From: AP-15 sp963845735
GTDB lineage: Bacteria > Pseudomonadota > Alphaproteobacteria > ATCC43930 > CGMCC-115725
Reading direction: 5' to 3'
Length of the DNA: 64,000 nucleotides
Assembly: GCA_963845735.1 (NCBI GenBank)
Contig: CAWJTR010000011.1
Span: 62,001-126,000, forward strand
A model generated the notes under the pieces. That model searched no databases, had not been told where the DNA came from, and saw only the letters and a list, made by a program, of their open reading frames with translations. Of the stretch, positions 46,185-55,884 are shown piece after piece. The position numbers were made by a program, and so were the translations under genes. Every line of letters starts with the position of its first letter. The first letter of the stretch is position 1.

Positions 46185-47056
46185 GCAGCTTCAACATCGC
46201 CGTGGTCCAGCCGCATACGAACCCGCCGCCCGACGACGCAAAAAACGTCGACGACGCGGTCAAATGGATCGAGCGCGCCGCCGGCGAGGGCGCGGACTTC
46301 GTCTGTTTCCCGGAATCCTATCCGGGGCCGTGGCGGATGCCGGCCAGCTACGATCCATCGGCGCGTATCATCGAGGCGGCCGCCAAATTCGGGATCCACG
46401 CCGTATTCGGCACGATGGAGCCGATCGATGACGCCAAAAAGACCGCCTACAACTTGACCTGCATGGCCTATCCCGACGGTCGCGAGCCCGCGCGGTACCG
46501 CCGTACCCATCCAAATGGTCCATGGATCTATTCGAGCCGCACCGGCGGCGGCGGAGTGTGGGAGTTCGAATGGGTCCCCGGCGACGTATTCCCGGTCTTC
46601 GACACGGTCCACGGTAAAATCGGGCTGGGCATGTGCAGCGAGGTCTATATGCCCGAGGTGTCGCGGGCGCTCGCCTTGCGCGGGGCGGAGATCATCTTTC
46701 TCCCGGCCGGCCTCAGCGGCGCCGGGAATCTGTGGGAGACTTGGCACACCCTGCTGCGGGCGCGGGCGATCGAGAATTTGGCGCTTGTCGTCTCGACCCG
46801 TAACATCTTCGATCCGGCGACGGAGCGCGGGCTGGCGATCATCGCCGGTCCGGAGCGGACGCATTACGAGAGCATCAATGTCGGGATGTCGGTGGTGCAG
46901 GTCAGCCTCGACCGGGTGCGCGAATTGCGCGCCGGCTGGGACGGCAACGACAAGACCCCGTTCTGCGGCACCAAGCAGGGCCTGTTGTCGCAATGGCAGC
47001 GGCCCGAACTCTACGACAGCATCTTGCCGCGCCCGCTGCCGGCGGCGGCCGAATAA
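46181..47056 (+). CDS. Nitrilase-superfamily carbon-nitrogen hydrolase, atypical active site
   Basis: A 291-residue member of the CN-hydrolase fold. Two of the three catalytic residues are clear: E45 in CFPESYPGP and C152 in IGLGMCSEVYMPE. The lysine expected in the YRKxH motif is replaced by Arg108 in RYRRTHP. The sequence otherwise resembles aliphatic amidase- or N-carbamoylase-like proteins. An Arg may support an altered or absent hydrolysis. The gene overlaps cinA by four bases and is followed 18 bases later by a MOSC gene. Confidence 0.85.
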   Translation: MSSFNIAVVQPHTNPPPDDAKNVDDAVKWIERAAGEGADFVCFPESYPGPWRMPASYDPSARIIEAAAKFGIHAVFGTMEPIDDAKKTAYNLTCMAYPDGREPARYRRTHPNGPWIYSSRTGGGGVWEFEWVPGDVFPVFDTVHGKIGLGMCSEVYMPEVSRALALRGAEIIFLPAGLSGAGNLWETWHTLLRARAIENLALVVSTRNIFDPATERGLAIIAGPERTHYESINVGMSVVQVSLDRVRELRAGWDGNDKTPFCGTKQGLLSQWQRPELYDSILPRPLPAAAE

Positions 47057-47074
47057 CGGCAAAGGGAAATCCCT

Positions 47075-47618
47075 ATGGGAGGAATTGTGACGGCGGTGAG
47101 CCGCAGCCCGCGGCACAGCTTGGTCAAGTCGAATGAAGGCAGCATCAAGCTCGTGGCCGGGATGGGTGTCGAGGGCGACGCCCATCAAGGCACGACGGTC
47201 AAGCATCGCTCACGTGTCGCGCGCGACCCGACCCAACCCAATCTGCGCCAGGTGCACCTGGTCCATGCCGAACTGCACGACGAGCTACGGCAAGCGGGTT
47301 TCACCGTGGCGCCTGGGCAGATGGGCGAGAATGTGACGACGTCAGGGGTCGATCTGCTTGGCCTCGCGACCGGCACGCGGCTCCATCTCGGCTCCAGCGC
47401 CGTCGTCGAGGTCACCGGGCTGCGCAACCCCTGCGCCCAGCTCGACAAGATCCAAAAGGGGCTGATGGCCGCGACGCTTGGGACGCGACGAGCACGGCAA
47501 CCTCGTGCGCAAGGCCGGGATCATGGGCGTCGTGCTGGCCGAAGGCGAGGTTCGCCCCGGCGATCCGATCCGGGTCGAGCCCCCTCCTCCGCCGCACCGG
47601 CCGCTCGCCGTGGTGTGA
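47075..47618 (+). CDS. MOSC-domain protein, frameshifted
   Basis: MOSC (molybdenum cofactor sulfurase C-terminal) domain protein of about 180 residues. Typical parts are VAGMGVEGDAHQGTTVKHRSR, GQMGENVTTSGVDLLGL and ATGTRLHLGSSAVVEVTGLRNPCAQLD with the conserved Cys. After an extra base near 47483 the frame continues RDEHGNLVRKAGIMGVVLAEGEV. MOSC proteins handle activated sulfur or bind molybdenum cofactor; the physiological role of such single-domain forms is mostly unknown. Confidence 0.88.
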
Positions 47619-47649
47619 AAAGCGCCGCCACCTGTTCCCTCGCGGCGGC

Positions 47650-48817
47650 CTAGACCATCCCCATCCAGAACATCTGGCGGTCGCCGACATCGACATCGTA
47701 TTTGCGCACGAAATCGAGCTTGCCGTCGGCGCCGATGCGAAAGACCGAAAGGCAGGCCGGCACCTCGCGGATCGCCGCGCCGTCTTTGACCGGCAATCCC
47801 ATGATGTGCGCTGCGACAAGGATTTGGCCGCTCGGGTCGATGTGAAAGGTGCGGCAATGGATGCCGCGGGTATCGACATGCTGGATCGGGCTGGGCTCGC
47901 CGGTCACCGGGTCGATCGCGTAGACCGCGAGTGTGTTTTCGCCTCCGGCAAAGACGCGTTCTGTCCCCTCCCCGACCGTGCTCGAAGCGCGATTGGCGAC
48001 ATAGACAAAGCGGCCGTTGGGATGGACATGGACCGTGCCGGCGGCCTGCCGCCCGCGGATATTGCCCGGCTCGCCCAGGGTGCCTTTGCTGAATAGCGGC
48101 GCCCCGGACAGCCGGTCGCCGTCGATCGCGAACATGTCGAGCCGGTTCTGCCGCTCCAAGCGACACATAAACCCACGGCTTGGCCGGGTGGAAATCGAGA
48201 TGGCGTGGGCCAAAGCCGAAACCGCCGCCGGGCGCGACCGAAACTTCGTTGGTCAGCAACCCATTGTCATAGTTGAAAACCTTCAGCGCGCCCGGCTCCT
48301 CGGGTTTTCCGCCCGCGGCGTCGTGGCCGCGCGTGACCAGGATCACCAGCCGATTGTCGAGGCTCACGCGCACCTGATGGCCGTAAATGCCGGGGTCGAT
48401 CGGTTCCTGCTGTGCGACCTCGGCGCCGGGCGTGCCGTCGGGATTGACCCGGTAGACCCGGAGCCCGCTCGGATTGCTGAAAGCAACCAACAGGTTACGC
48501 GACGGAATGTCGCTGGTCATGTGGATCGGCCGGGTCGGCAGCGCGATCGGATCGCCATGCGGCGCCAACGCGCCCGAGGCGGGATCGATGCGAAAAGCGG
48601 TGACGTTGTGCCTCTGGCCGACCGGCCCGCCGATCCCCGATGCGCTGTCGCTCGACGCCACATAGAGAAATTGCCGCGAGGCGTGCGGCCAGGCGTAATG
48701 CACATTTGCCGGCAAGGTCACGGCGCCACGCTTGGAGAGGGTGGCGTTTTCGATATCGAGGTCGTACTGCGTCAGCTCCGGCCCGACGCTGGCGTAGACG
48801 ACGGTTTTTTGCGGCAT
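47650..48817 (-). CDS. Lactonase-family seven-bladed beta-propeller, frameshifted
   Basis: Related to 6-phosphogluconolactonase (Pgl/YbhE type) and similar propellers. The two segments read VYASVGPELTQYDLDIENATL ... NYDNGLLTNEVSVAPGGGFGFGPRHLDFHPAKPWVYVSL, then QNRLDMFAIDGDRL ... VHVHPNGRFVYVANRA and HCRTFHIDPSGQILVAAH. An extra base near 48156 separates them. The total is about 388 residues, normal for the family. It has no signal peptide. It converges with the MOSC gene. The substrate may be a lactone other than phosphogluconolactone. Confidence 0.82.
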
Positions 48818-48923
48818 TGAAGATACCCCTCGACGGCAGCTGAAAGCTTCGACAATTCAGCATAAGGGCCACGGCGTGCGCACCAAAGCGGGAACGTCGC
48901 ACGGCCCTTGGTCGGGCGGCAGA

Positions 48924-49389
48924 TCAGACCGCTGCCCGGTTGGCGCCGCCCTGCGCCGGAGCGCCGTAGAGGTCGCAAGCACGCTTTTCGAAGGCGCCGA
49001 CCATGCGGCGCACCGCTTCGCTGAACAGAACCTCGATGACCTTTTGCATCAGCCGCGACTTGAATTCGAAATCGACGAAGAAGTCGATGCGGCAGCCATC
49101 CGGCGACCTGTTCGAAGGTCCAGTGGTTGTTCAGATAGCGAAATGGTCCCTCGGCATAGGTCACATCGATCTTTCTCGGCGGGTCGAGCACCACGCGCGA
49201 GGTAAAGCGCTCACGGAATACTTTGAACCCGATGATCAGATCGGCGACGACAAGATTGGGCTGCCTCTCCTTGATACGCGCACCAATGCACCAGGGCAGG
49301 AATTCGGGATAGCGCTCGATATCGGCGACCAGCGCGAAAAGCTGCTCCGGCGTGTAGGGAAGCACACGCTGTTCGGCATGGGTCGGCAT
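48924..49389 (-). CDS. Coq10/RatA-like START-domain protein, frameshifted
   Basis: Small SRPBCC (START-like) protein of about 154 residues, the bacterial form of Coq10, which binds ubiquinone or its precursors and supports respiration. The start THAEQRVLPYTPEQLFALVADIERYPEFLPWC is the family signature. After an extra base near 49100 the frame continues GCRIDFFVDFEFKSRLMQ and ends in the usual CDLYG region. It lies 10 bases after lipA, its usual neighbour in this class. Confidence 0.9.
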
Positions 49390-49399
49390 CGCGGCGGGA

Positions 49400-50356
49400 T
49401 CAGCCGGCGGCGGCGAGCTTGGCGATGCGGGCGGCGCGCAGCCGCGCGAAATCCTCGCCCGCGTGGTAGGAGGATCGGGTCAGCGGCGAGGCCGAAACCA
49501 GCAGAAAGCCCTTGCCGAGCGCAAAACTTTTATAGCCGGCAAATTCTTCCGGCGTCACAAAGCGGGCGATCGCATGATGTTTCGGCGTCGGCTGCAGATA
49601 TTGCCCGATCGTCAGGAAATCCACATCAGCGGCGCGCAAATCGTCCATCACCTGGAGCACTTCGGTCCGGTCCTCGCCAAGCCCAACCATGATCCCCGAC
49701 TTGGTAAACAATGCCGGATCGAGCCGCTTGACCTGATCGAGCAGCCGTAGCGAATGAAAGTATCGGGCGCCGGGCCTTACCTCGGCGTAAAGACGCGGCA
49801 CGGTTTCGAGATTGTGGTTGAAGACGTCGGGCCGGGCCGCGACGACGGTTTCGAGCGCCCCCTCCTTGCGCAGAAAATCGGGGGTCAGCACCTCGATGGT
49901 CGTGCTCGGGGCAGCGGCCCGGATCGCCGCAATGGTGCGGGCGAACTGTCCGGCGCCGCCGTCGTCGAGATCGTCGCGGTCGACCGAGGTGACGACGACA
50001 TGGGCGAGCGCGAGTGCGGCGACCGCCGCGCCGACACGTTCGGGCTCATGCGGGTCGACAAGATCGGGCCGGCCGGTGGCGACGTTGCAAAAGGTGCAGG
50101 CGCGGGTGCAGACCTGCCCGAGGATCATCATCGTCGCGTGTTTCTGTTTCCAACACTCGCCGATATTCGGGCAGGCCGCTTCTTCGCATACGGTGTTGAG
50201 CCGCAACTCGCGCATCAGCCGCCGCGTCGCCTGGTATTCGGGCGAGCCCGGCGCCCTGACTCGCAGCCAATCGGGCTTGCGCGGGATCGGGCTGTCGGGC
50301 CGTCCGGCCTTTTCCGGATGGCGCAGCGCCGCTTCGGGCGTTGGGGAGGGTGTCAT
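49400..50356 (-). CDS. lipA: Lipoyl synthase
   Basis: An intact 318-residue radical SAM enzyme that inserts sulfur at C6 and C8 of protein-bound octanoate. The auxiliary cluster Cys are C57, C62 and C68 (CEEAACPNIGEC), the radical SAM motif is C83-x3-C87-x2-C90 (CTRACTFC), and the conserved C-terminal RSSYHA is present. It serves the lipoyl domains of PdhB and PdhC encoded just upstream. The start ATG falls within the first bases of a palindromic repeat, and its N-terminal 20 residues are not conserved-looking. Confidence 0.97.
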   Translation of the reverse strand: MTPSPTPEAALRHPEKAGRPDSPIPRKPDWLRVRAPGSPEYQATRRLMRELRLNTVCEEAACPNIGECWKQKHATMMILGQVCTRACTFCNVATGRPDLVDPHEPERVGAAVAALALAHVVVTSVDRDDLDDGGAGQFARTIAAIRAAAPSTTIEVLTPDFLRKEGALETVVAARPDVFNHNLETVPRLYAEVRPGARYFHSLRLLDQVKRLDPALFTKSGIMVGLGEDRTEVLQVMDDLRAADVDFLTIGQYLQPTPKHHAIARFVTPEEFAGYKSFALGKGFLLVSASPLTRSSYHAGEDFARLRAARIAKLAAAG

Positions 50357-50437
50357 TGCGAGGAGCGAGGCGACGAAGCAATCCCGATGGCTAAAGCTCT
50401 TTCGGCACGAGATTGCTTCGCTTCGCTCGCAATGACG
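50352..50437. repeat. GTCATTGCGAG intergenic palindromic repeat
   Basis: An 86-base element between lpdA and lipA. The left arm (GTCATTGCGAGGAGCGAGGC, then GACGAAGCAATC) and the right arm (GATTGCTTCGCTTCGCTCGC, then AATGAC) are near-perfect inverse complements. The family is widespread in alphaproteobacterial intergenic regions. A related, more decayed copy is at 14488-14568. Its edge overlaps the lipA start codon at 50354-50356. Confidence 0.85.
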
Positions 50438-50445
50438 GCCTAGCC

Positions 50446-51847
50446 TTAGAAGTGGATGGCTCGCCCATAAGCGTCAAGCACGGCCTCGTGCATCGTCTCC
50501 GACAGGGTCGGGTGCGGGAAGATCGTGCGGATCAGCTCGGCCTCGGTCGTCTCCAGGGTCTTGGCGATCGTATAGCCCTGGATCAGCTCGGTCACTTCGG
50601 CGCCGATCATGTGCGCTCCCAACAGCTCGCCGGTCTTGCCGTCGAACACCGTCTTGACCATGCCTTCGGGCTCGCCGAGCGCGATCGCCTTGCCGTTGCC
50701 GATAAATGGGAAATGCCCGATTTTGACCTCGTAGCCGGCATCCCTGGCGGCTTTTTCGGTCAGGCCGACGCTGGCCACCTGCGGGCGGCAATAGGTGCAG
50801 GCAGGAATGTTGCGGACATCGAGCGGGTGCACGTCGTTGACCCCGGCGATGTGCTCGACGCAGATCACCCCTTCATGGCTCGCCTTGTGCGCCAGCCAGG
50901 GCGGGCCGACGAGATCGCCGATCGCATAAACGCCAGGCTCGCCGGTGCGCAGCCACTGATCGACGACGACATGGGTTCGCTGCACCTCGACGCCGGTGTT
51001 TTCGAGGCCGATATCCTCGACATTGCCGACGATCCCGACAGCCAGGATCACCTTGTCGACCGTCACCGCGAACGCCTTTTCGCCGGCCTCGATTTGGGCG
51101 GTGACTTGCTCGCCGGTACGCTCCAGGGCCTTTACCGTTGCCCCGGTATGGATCTTGATTCCTTGTTTTTCAAATGCCTTGCGGGCAAACGCCGAGATCT
51201 CTTCGTCCTCGACCGGAAGCACGCGGTCGAGCACCTCCACAACCGTAACTTCGGCGCCCATATCATGGTAAAAACTGGCGAATTCGATTCCGATTGCGCC
51301 CGAGCCGACGACCAGCAAGGATTTCGGGATCGCCGGCGGCACCATCGCCTCCTTATAGGTCCACACTTGCTCGCCATCGGGTTCGAGCCCGGGGAGCGCG
51401 CGCGCCCGCGCTCCGGTGGCGAGGATGATATGCGGCGCGGTGAGTTCGGCAACGGGCTTGCCGCCTTTCTCGACTGCGAGCCGCCCCTTGTCCGGCCAGC
51501 CGCCCCTGCCCGTCAACCACGCTGACCTTGTTCTTTTTCAACAGATAGGCGACGCCGTTTGACAGCTGCTTGGCGACGGCGCGCGAGCGAGCCACGACCT
51601 TGCCGGCGTCGAAGCGGATGTCCTTTGCCGAAAACCCATATTGATCGAGGTGATGGAGGAGATGGTAAATCTCCGAACTGCGCAGCAACGCCTTGGTCGG
51701 AATGCAGCCCCAATTGAGGCAGATCCCGCCGAGCTGATCGCGCTCGACAACCACCGCCTTCATGCCGAGCTGCGCTGCCCGGATCGCCGCGACATAGCCG
51801 CCCGGCCCGCTGCCTAAAACGATCAGATCGAAAGAATTGTCGGCCAT
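50446..51847 (-). CDS. lpdA: Dihydrolipoamide dehydrogenase (E3), frameshifted
   Basis: Flavoprotein that reoxidises dihydrolipoyl groups of the pyruvate dehydrogenase complex with NAD. The FAD motif is VLGSGPGGYVAAIRAAQLG, the redox disulfide is C43/C48 (GGICLNWGCIPTKALL), the NAD motif is VVGSGAIGIEFASFY, and the C-terminal HPTLSETMHEAVLDA holds the catalytic His-Glu. One extra G near 51484-51487 splits the chain in the GRLAVEKGG region. The length of about 466 residues is normal. It follows pdhC by 15 bases. Confidence 0.93.
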
Positions 51848-51862
51848 CCTACCCGTCCCGCG

Positions 51863-53233
51863 TCACAGCAGCATCGTCAGCGGGTCTTCGATCAGCTTCT
51901 TGAAGGCGGCGAGGAATTGCGCGCCGACGGCACCGTCAACGGCGCGGTGGTCGCAGGACAAGGTGCAGCTCATCACCGTGGCCACCGCGAGCGCACCGTC
52001 TTTGACGACCGGCCGCTGTTCGCCGGCGCCGACGGCAAGGATGCCGCCCTGCGGCGGGTTGATCACCGCGGCGAATTCGCGAACCCCGAACATGCCGAGG
52101 TTCGAGATCGAGAAGGTCCCGCCCTGAAACTCTTCGAGCTTCAATTTGCCGGCGCGGGCGCGCGTGGCGAGATCCTTGGTTTCGTTGGCGATCGCGGCCA
52201 GCCCCTTGCGGTCGGCCTGCTTGACGATCGGCGTGATCAGGCCGTCGTCGAGCGCCACGGCGACGGCGATGTCGACCGTATCCCATAGCAGGATCGCCTC
52301 GTCGCTCCACGACGCATTGGCCGCCGGCACCTGGCGCAAGGCGAGGGCAGCCGCACGGATCACAAAATCGTTGACAGAAATCCGGTAACCCCCACCCTGC
52401 CCTCCCCCGCCTGCGGGGGAGGGTTGGGAGGGGGATTTGGCGTTCAGCTCGGCACGGATCCTGAGCAGCGCGTCGATCTCGCAATCGATCGTCAGATAGA
52501 AATGCGGGACGGTCTGCTTCGAACTCGGTCAGCCGCCGGGCGATGACCCGGCGCATCGCGTTGAGGGGCCGCTCGGTGTAGGGCGGGTTGCCGGCCAATG
52601 CCACCACCCGCTCTTTCGACAAGGCGGGCGCGGCAAGCGGCATGGGCAAGGGTGTTACCGGCGCGGCTGTCCCCGGCCGGGCCGCCGGAAGCGCGGTGGC
52701 GGGCGCGGTCCGCGCTGTCGAAAGCGCGGCATCGATATCGGCTTTGACGATCCGGCCCTGCGGCCCCGAGCCGATGATCGCGGCAAGGTCGAGGCCGGCC
52801 TGCTGCGCCATGCGGCGGGCCAAGGGGCTGGCGAAAATCCGGCCATTGCCGTTGGGCCTGGCTGGTCGCGGGCACCACCGCAGCTGCCGAAGCTGCCGGG
52901 GCCGGTTGCGGCTCTTCTATCGCCGGAGGCGGCCGCGGGGACGGGCCTGGCGACTGATGCGGCGAAGGTTGTTAGTGCCGACGGATCCTCGCCTTCGCCG
53001 AGCAGCAGCGCGATCGGCTGGTTGACCTTGACGCCCTGCGTCCCCTCGGGAACCAGGATCTTGCCGACCCGCCCGTCATCGACGGCCTCGACCTCCATCG
53101 TCGCCTTATCGGTCTCGATTTCGGCGAGCACGTCGCCCGAATGCACCGCGTCGCCCTCTTTCTTGACCCATTTGGCGAGGTTGCCTTCGGTCATCGTCGG
53201 CGACAACGCCGGCATCAGGATTTCGATCGGCAT
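51863..53233 (-). CDS. pdhC: Pyruvate dehydrogenase E2 (dihydrolipoamide acetyltransferase), frameshifted
   Basis: E2 core of the pyruvate dehydrogenase complex. An N-terminal lipoyl domain (lipoyl Lys in EIETDKATMEV) is followed by a Pro/Ala linker, a peripheral-subunit-binding domain (ASPLARRMAQQAGLDLAAI) and the catalytic domain ending with SCDHRAVDGA. Frame changes occur near 52860 and 52522. Inside the catalytic domain, between RIRAELNAK and INDFVIRAA-like sequence, a GC-rich palindromic element is read in frame (peptide SPSQPSPAGGGGQGGGYR). This insertion is not part of the usual fold. Confidence 0.9.
52389..52437. repeat. GC palindrome inserted in frame within pdhC
   Basis: CCCTCCCCCGC and GCGGGGGAGGG (52400-52423) are 11-base perfect inverted arms around a 2-base centre, flanked by imperfect CCCCACC and TTGGGAGGGGG arms. 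The same core as the intergenic palindrome at 16327. Here it lies within an otherwise normal coding sequence and keeps the reading frame. Confidence 0.75.
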
Positions 53234-53261
53234 GATCTCTTCCTCGGTCGAGCGAGCCGAC

Positions 53262-54650
53262 CTAGCGGTAGGCGACCTCGCGGGCGGCGGCGACGATGTC
53301 CTCGACCTGCGGCACCGCCAGGTGTTCGAGGTTCGCGGCATAGGGCAGCGGCACATCCTTGCCCGAGACCCGCTTGACCGGGGCATCGAGCCAATCGAAA
53401 CACCGCTCCATGACGAGCGCCGCGATTTCCGCGCCGATGCCGGCAAACGGCCACCCCTCCTCGACCGCGACGATCCGGTTGGTTTTTTTGACCGAGGCCA
53501 CGACCGTGTCGAAATCGAACGGGCGCAGACTGCGCAGATCGATGATCTCAGCCGAGATGCCGGCCTTTTCCAGCTCCTGAGCGGCTTGCAGCGCGAGCTT
53601 TACCATGCGCGAGAACGCGGTGATCGTGACATGCTCGCCCGGCTTGGCGATGCGCGCCTTGCCGATCGGCACCAGAAATTCGGGGTCGTCGGGGACGGCG
53701 AAGCTTTCCCCATAGACCAGTTCGTGCTCGAGAAAGACGACCGGGTTGGGATCGCGGATCGCCGATTTCAGCAAGCCCTTGTGATCGGCGCCGGTATAGG
53801 GGGCCACGACCTTGAGCCCGGGGCAGTGCGCGTACCAACTCGCATAGCATTGCGAGTGCTGCGCGGCGACCCGAGCGGCGATGCCGTTGGGCCCGCGGAA
53901 GACAATCGGACAGCCCATCTGGCCACCCGACATATAGCGCGTCTTTGATGCAGAGTTAACAATCTGATCAATGGCTTGCATCGCGAAATTAAAGGTCATA
54001 AATTCGACGATCGGGCGCAGCCCGGCAAAACCCGCCCCGATTCCCAGCCCGGTAAAGCCCTGCTCGGTGATCGGCGTGTCGATGACCCGCCGCGGCCCGA
54101 ACTCCTGCAGCAGGCCCTGGCTGACCTTATAGGCGCCTTCGTATTCGGCGACCTCTTCGCCGAGCAGAAACACCGTGTCGTCGCGCCGCATCTCTTCGGC
54201 GATCGCATCGCGCAAGGCCTCGCGCACCGTAATCGTCCGGGTCGGACCGGTGTATTCGGCCTCCGCCGCCGGAGCTGCGTGGGCGGGCGCCGGCGGCGCG
54301 CGTGGCGGCGCGGGTTGTGGCGGCCGCGCCGTCGCCGCGTCCTCGGCTACCGCCCTTTGCCGACCATTCGCCGATGGCGGCGCGCGATGGGCCTCGGCCG
54401 CGTCCTCCCCATTCCCGGCGATCAGCGCGATCGGGGTATTGACGGCGACATGGTCGGTCCCTTCGGGGATCACGATCTTGGCGAGCACGCCCTCGTCGAC
54501 GGCTTCGACTTCCATCGTTGCCTTGTCGGTCTCGATCTCGGCCAGCACATCGCCGGCTCTGACCGGCTCGCCTTCGCTCTTCAACCAGCGCGCGATCTTG
54601 CCCTCGGTCATCGTCGGCGACAGCGCCGGCATCAGCACTTCGGTAGCCAT
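53262..54650 (-). CDS. pdhB: Pyruvate dehydrogenase E1 beta with lipoyl domain
   Basis: An intact 462-residue E1 beta subunit. Residues 1-78 form a lipoyl domain (lipoyl Lys K43 in IETDKATMEV), followed by a Pro/Ala-rich linker to about residue 135 and the transketolase-like beta domain (TVREALRDAIAEEM, FLLGEEVAEYEGAYKVSQGL, TPITEQGFTGLGIGAGFAGLRP). The extra lipoyl domain on E1 beta is known from other alphaproteobacteria such as Sinorhizobium and Zymomonas. It follows pdhA and precedes pdhC by 28 bases. Confidence 0.97.
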   Translation of the reverse strand: MATEVLMPALSPTMTEGKIARWLKSEGEPVRAGDVLAEIETDKATMEVEAVDEGVLAKIVIPEGTDHVAVNTPIALIAGNGEDAAEAHRAPPSANGRQRAVAEDAATARPPQPAPPRAPPAPAHAAPAAEAEYTGPTRTITVREALRDAIAEEMRRDDTVFLLGEEVAEYEGAYKVSQGLLQEFGPRRVIDTPITEQGFTGLGIGAGFAGLRPIVEFMTFNFAMQAIDQIVNSASKTRYMSGGQMGCPIVFRGPNGIAARVAAQHSQCYASWYAHCPGLKVVAPYTGADHKGLLKSAIRDPNPVVFLEHELVYGESFAVPDDPEFLVPIGKARIAKPGEHVTITAFSRMVKLALQAAQELEKAGISAEIIDLRSLRPFDFDTVVASVKKTNRIVAVEEGWPFAGIGAEIAALVMERCFDWLDAPVKRVSGKDVPLPYAANLEHLAVPQVEDIVAAAREVAYR

Positions 54651-54746
54651 GGGTTATCGCGGTCTCCTGCGGGCTCTGCCGCGCATCGGGACTCGCCTGC
54701 AGCGGCTTGGGCGCGCGTCCCGGCAAACAGAATAATCGTTCGCGGC

Positions 54747-55754
54747 TCAGGCGTCGACCAACACGTCCGTCCACAGCTCGGCCGGGTCCGGCTCCGGGCT
54801 GTCCTGCGCGAATTGCGCCGCCTCGGTGACGCGGTCCCTGACCTCGGCGTCGATCGCCTTCAGCGCCGCCTCGCTGGTCCCGCCCTCGATCAGCCGCCGG
54901 CGCGCTTGATCGATCGGATCGTGCTCGGTGCGCATCCGGTCGACCTCGTCGCGGGTTCGATATTTTGCCGGGTCGGACATCGAATGGCCGCGATAGCGAT
55001 AGGTCAACATCTCGAGGATCAGCGGGCCCTGACCCGAGCGTGCATGCTCGGCCGCGGCGAGCCCGGCTTCGTGCACCGCCAGCACATTCATGCCGTCGAC
55101 CTGCTCCCCGGGAATGCCGTGCGCCATGCCGCGATGGAACAAATCGGTCCGGGCCGACGCGCGGTCGATCGAGGTTCCCATCCCGTAACGGTTGTTCTCG
55201 ATGACATAGACGACCGGCAGTTTCCACAACGCCGCCATGTTAAAGCTTTCGTAAACCTGCCCCTGATTGATCGCGCCATCACCGAGATAGGTGACCGAGA
55301 TCAGCCCGTCATCGCGATAGCGGTGGGCGAAGCCCAGCCCAGTGCCGATCGGTACTTGCGCGCCGACGATGCCGTGGCCGCCGAAAAAATTCTTTTCGCG
55401 GCTGAACATGTGCATCGACCCGCCTTTGCCGTGCGAGTAGCCGGTGCGGCGCCCGGTCAATTCAGCCATGACGCCCTTGGGGTCCATGCCGCAGGCCAGC
55501 ATATGCCCGTGATCGCGATAGGAGGTGATGACAGTGTCGCCATTCTTCAGCGCCGCTTGCATGCCGACGACGACCGCTTCCTGTCCGATATAGAGGTGGC
55601 AGAACCCGCCGATCAGACCCATGCCGTACATCTGCCCGGCGCGCTCCTCAAAGCGCCGAATCAGCAGCATGTCATGATAAAAGCCGAGCAATTCCTTTGG
55701 TGAGGCGTCGAGTTCGGCGACACCGACAGGCTTGGCCTTGCGTGCTGCTGCCAT
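54747..55754 (-). CDS. pdhA: Pyruvate dehydrogenase E1 alpha
   Basis: An intact 335-residue thiamin-diphosphate subunit that decarboxylates pyruvate with PdhB. The TPP motif starts GDGAINQGQVYESFN, and the phosphorylation-loop region RYRGHSMSDPAKYRTRDE is conserved. LLIRRFEERAGQMYGMGLIGGFCHLYIGQEA is the usual N-terminus. First gene of the pdhABC-lpd run. The 130 bases upstream contain TTGCCA/TGGCAA inverted hexamers (55785 and 55811) that could be an operator, though this is weak. Confidence 0.97.
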   Translation of the reverse strand: MAAARKAKPVGVAELDASPKELLGFYHDMLLIRRFEERAGQMYGMGLIGGFCHLYIGQEAVVVGMQAALKNGDTVITSYRDHGHMLACGMDPKGVMAELTGRRTGYSHGKGGSMHMFSREKNFFGGHGIVGAQVPIGTGLGFAHRYRDDGLISVTYLGDGAINQGQVYESFNMAALWKLPVVYVIENNRYGMGTSIDRASARTDLFHRGMAHGIPGEQVDGMNVLAVHEAGLAAAEHARSGQGPLILEMLTYRYRGHSMSDPAKYRTRDEVDRMRTEHDPIDQARRRLIEGGTSEAALKAIDAEVRDRVTEAAQFAQDSPEPDPAELWTDVLVDA

Positions 55755-55884
55755 CCGCTCCCTCCGGGCATACGCCCAAACTCATTGCCAAAAGCCGGCC
55801 CGGAGCATGGTGGCAAATCCATTCCTTTGCAATCGCGACCTTGGCAATCTCGGCCTGTTCAAATCGTTGTCGGCACATTGGAAA

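Noticed and set aside
45596..47206. Open frame of 536 codons on the minus strand opposite cinA and the nitrilase-family gene
   Set aside because: No motifs; covers three well-supported plus-strand genes.
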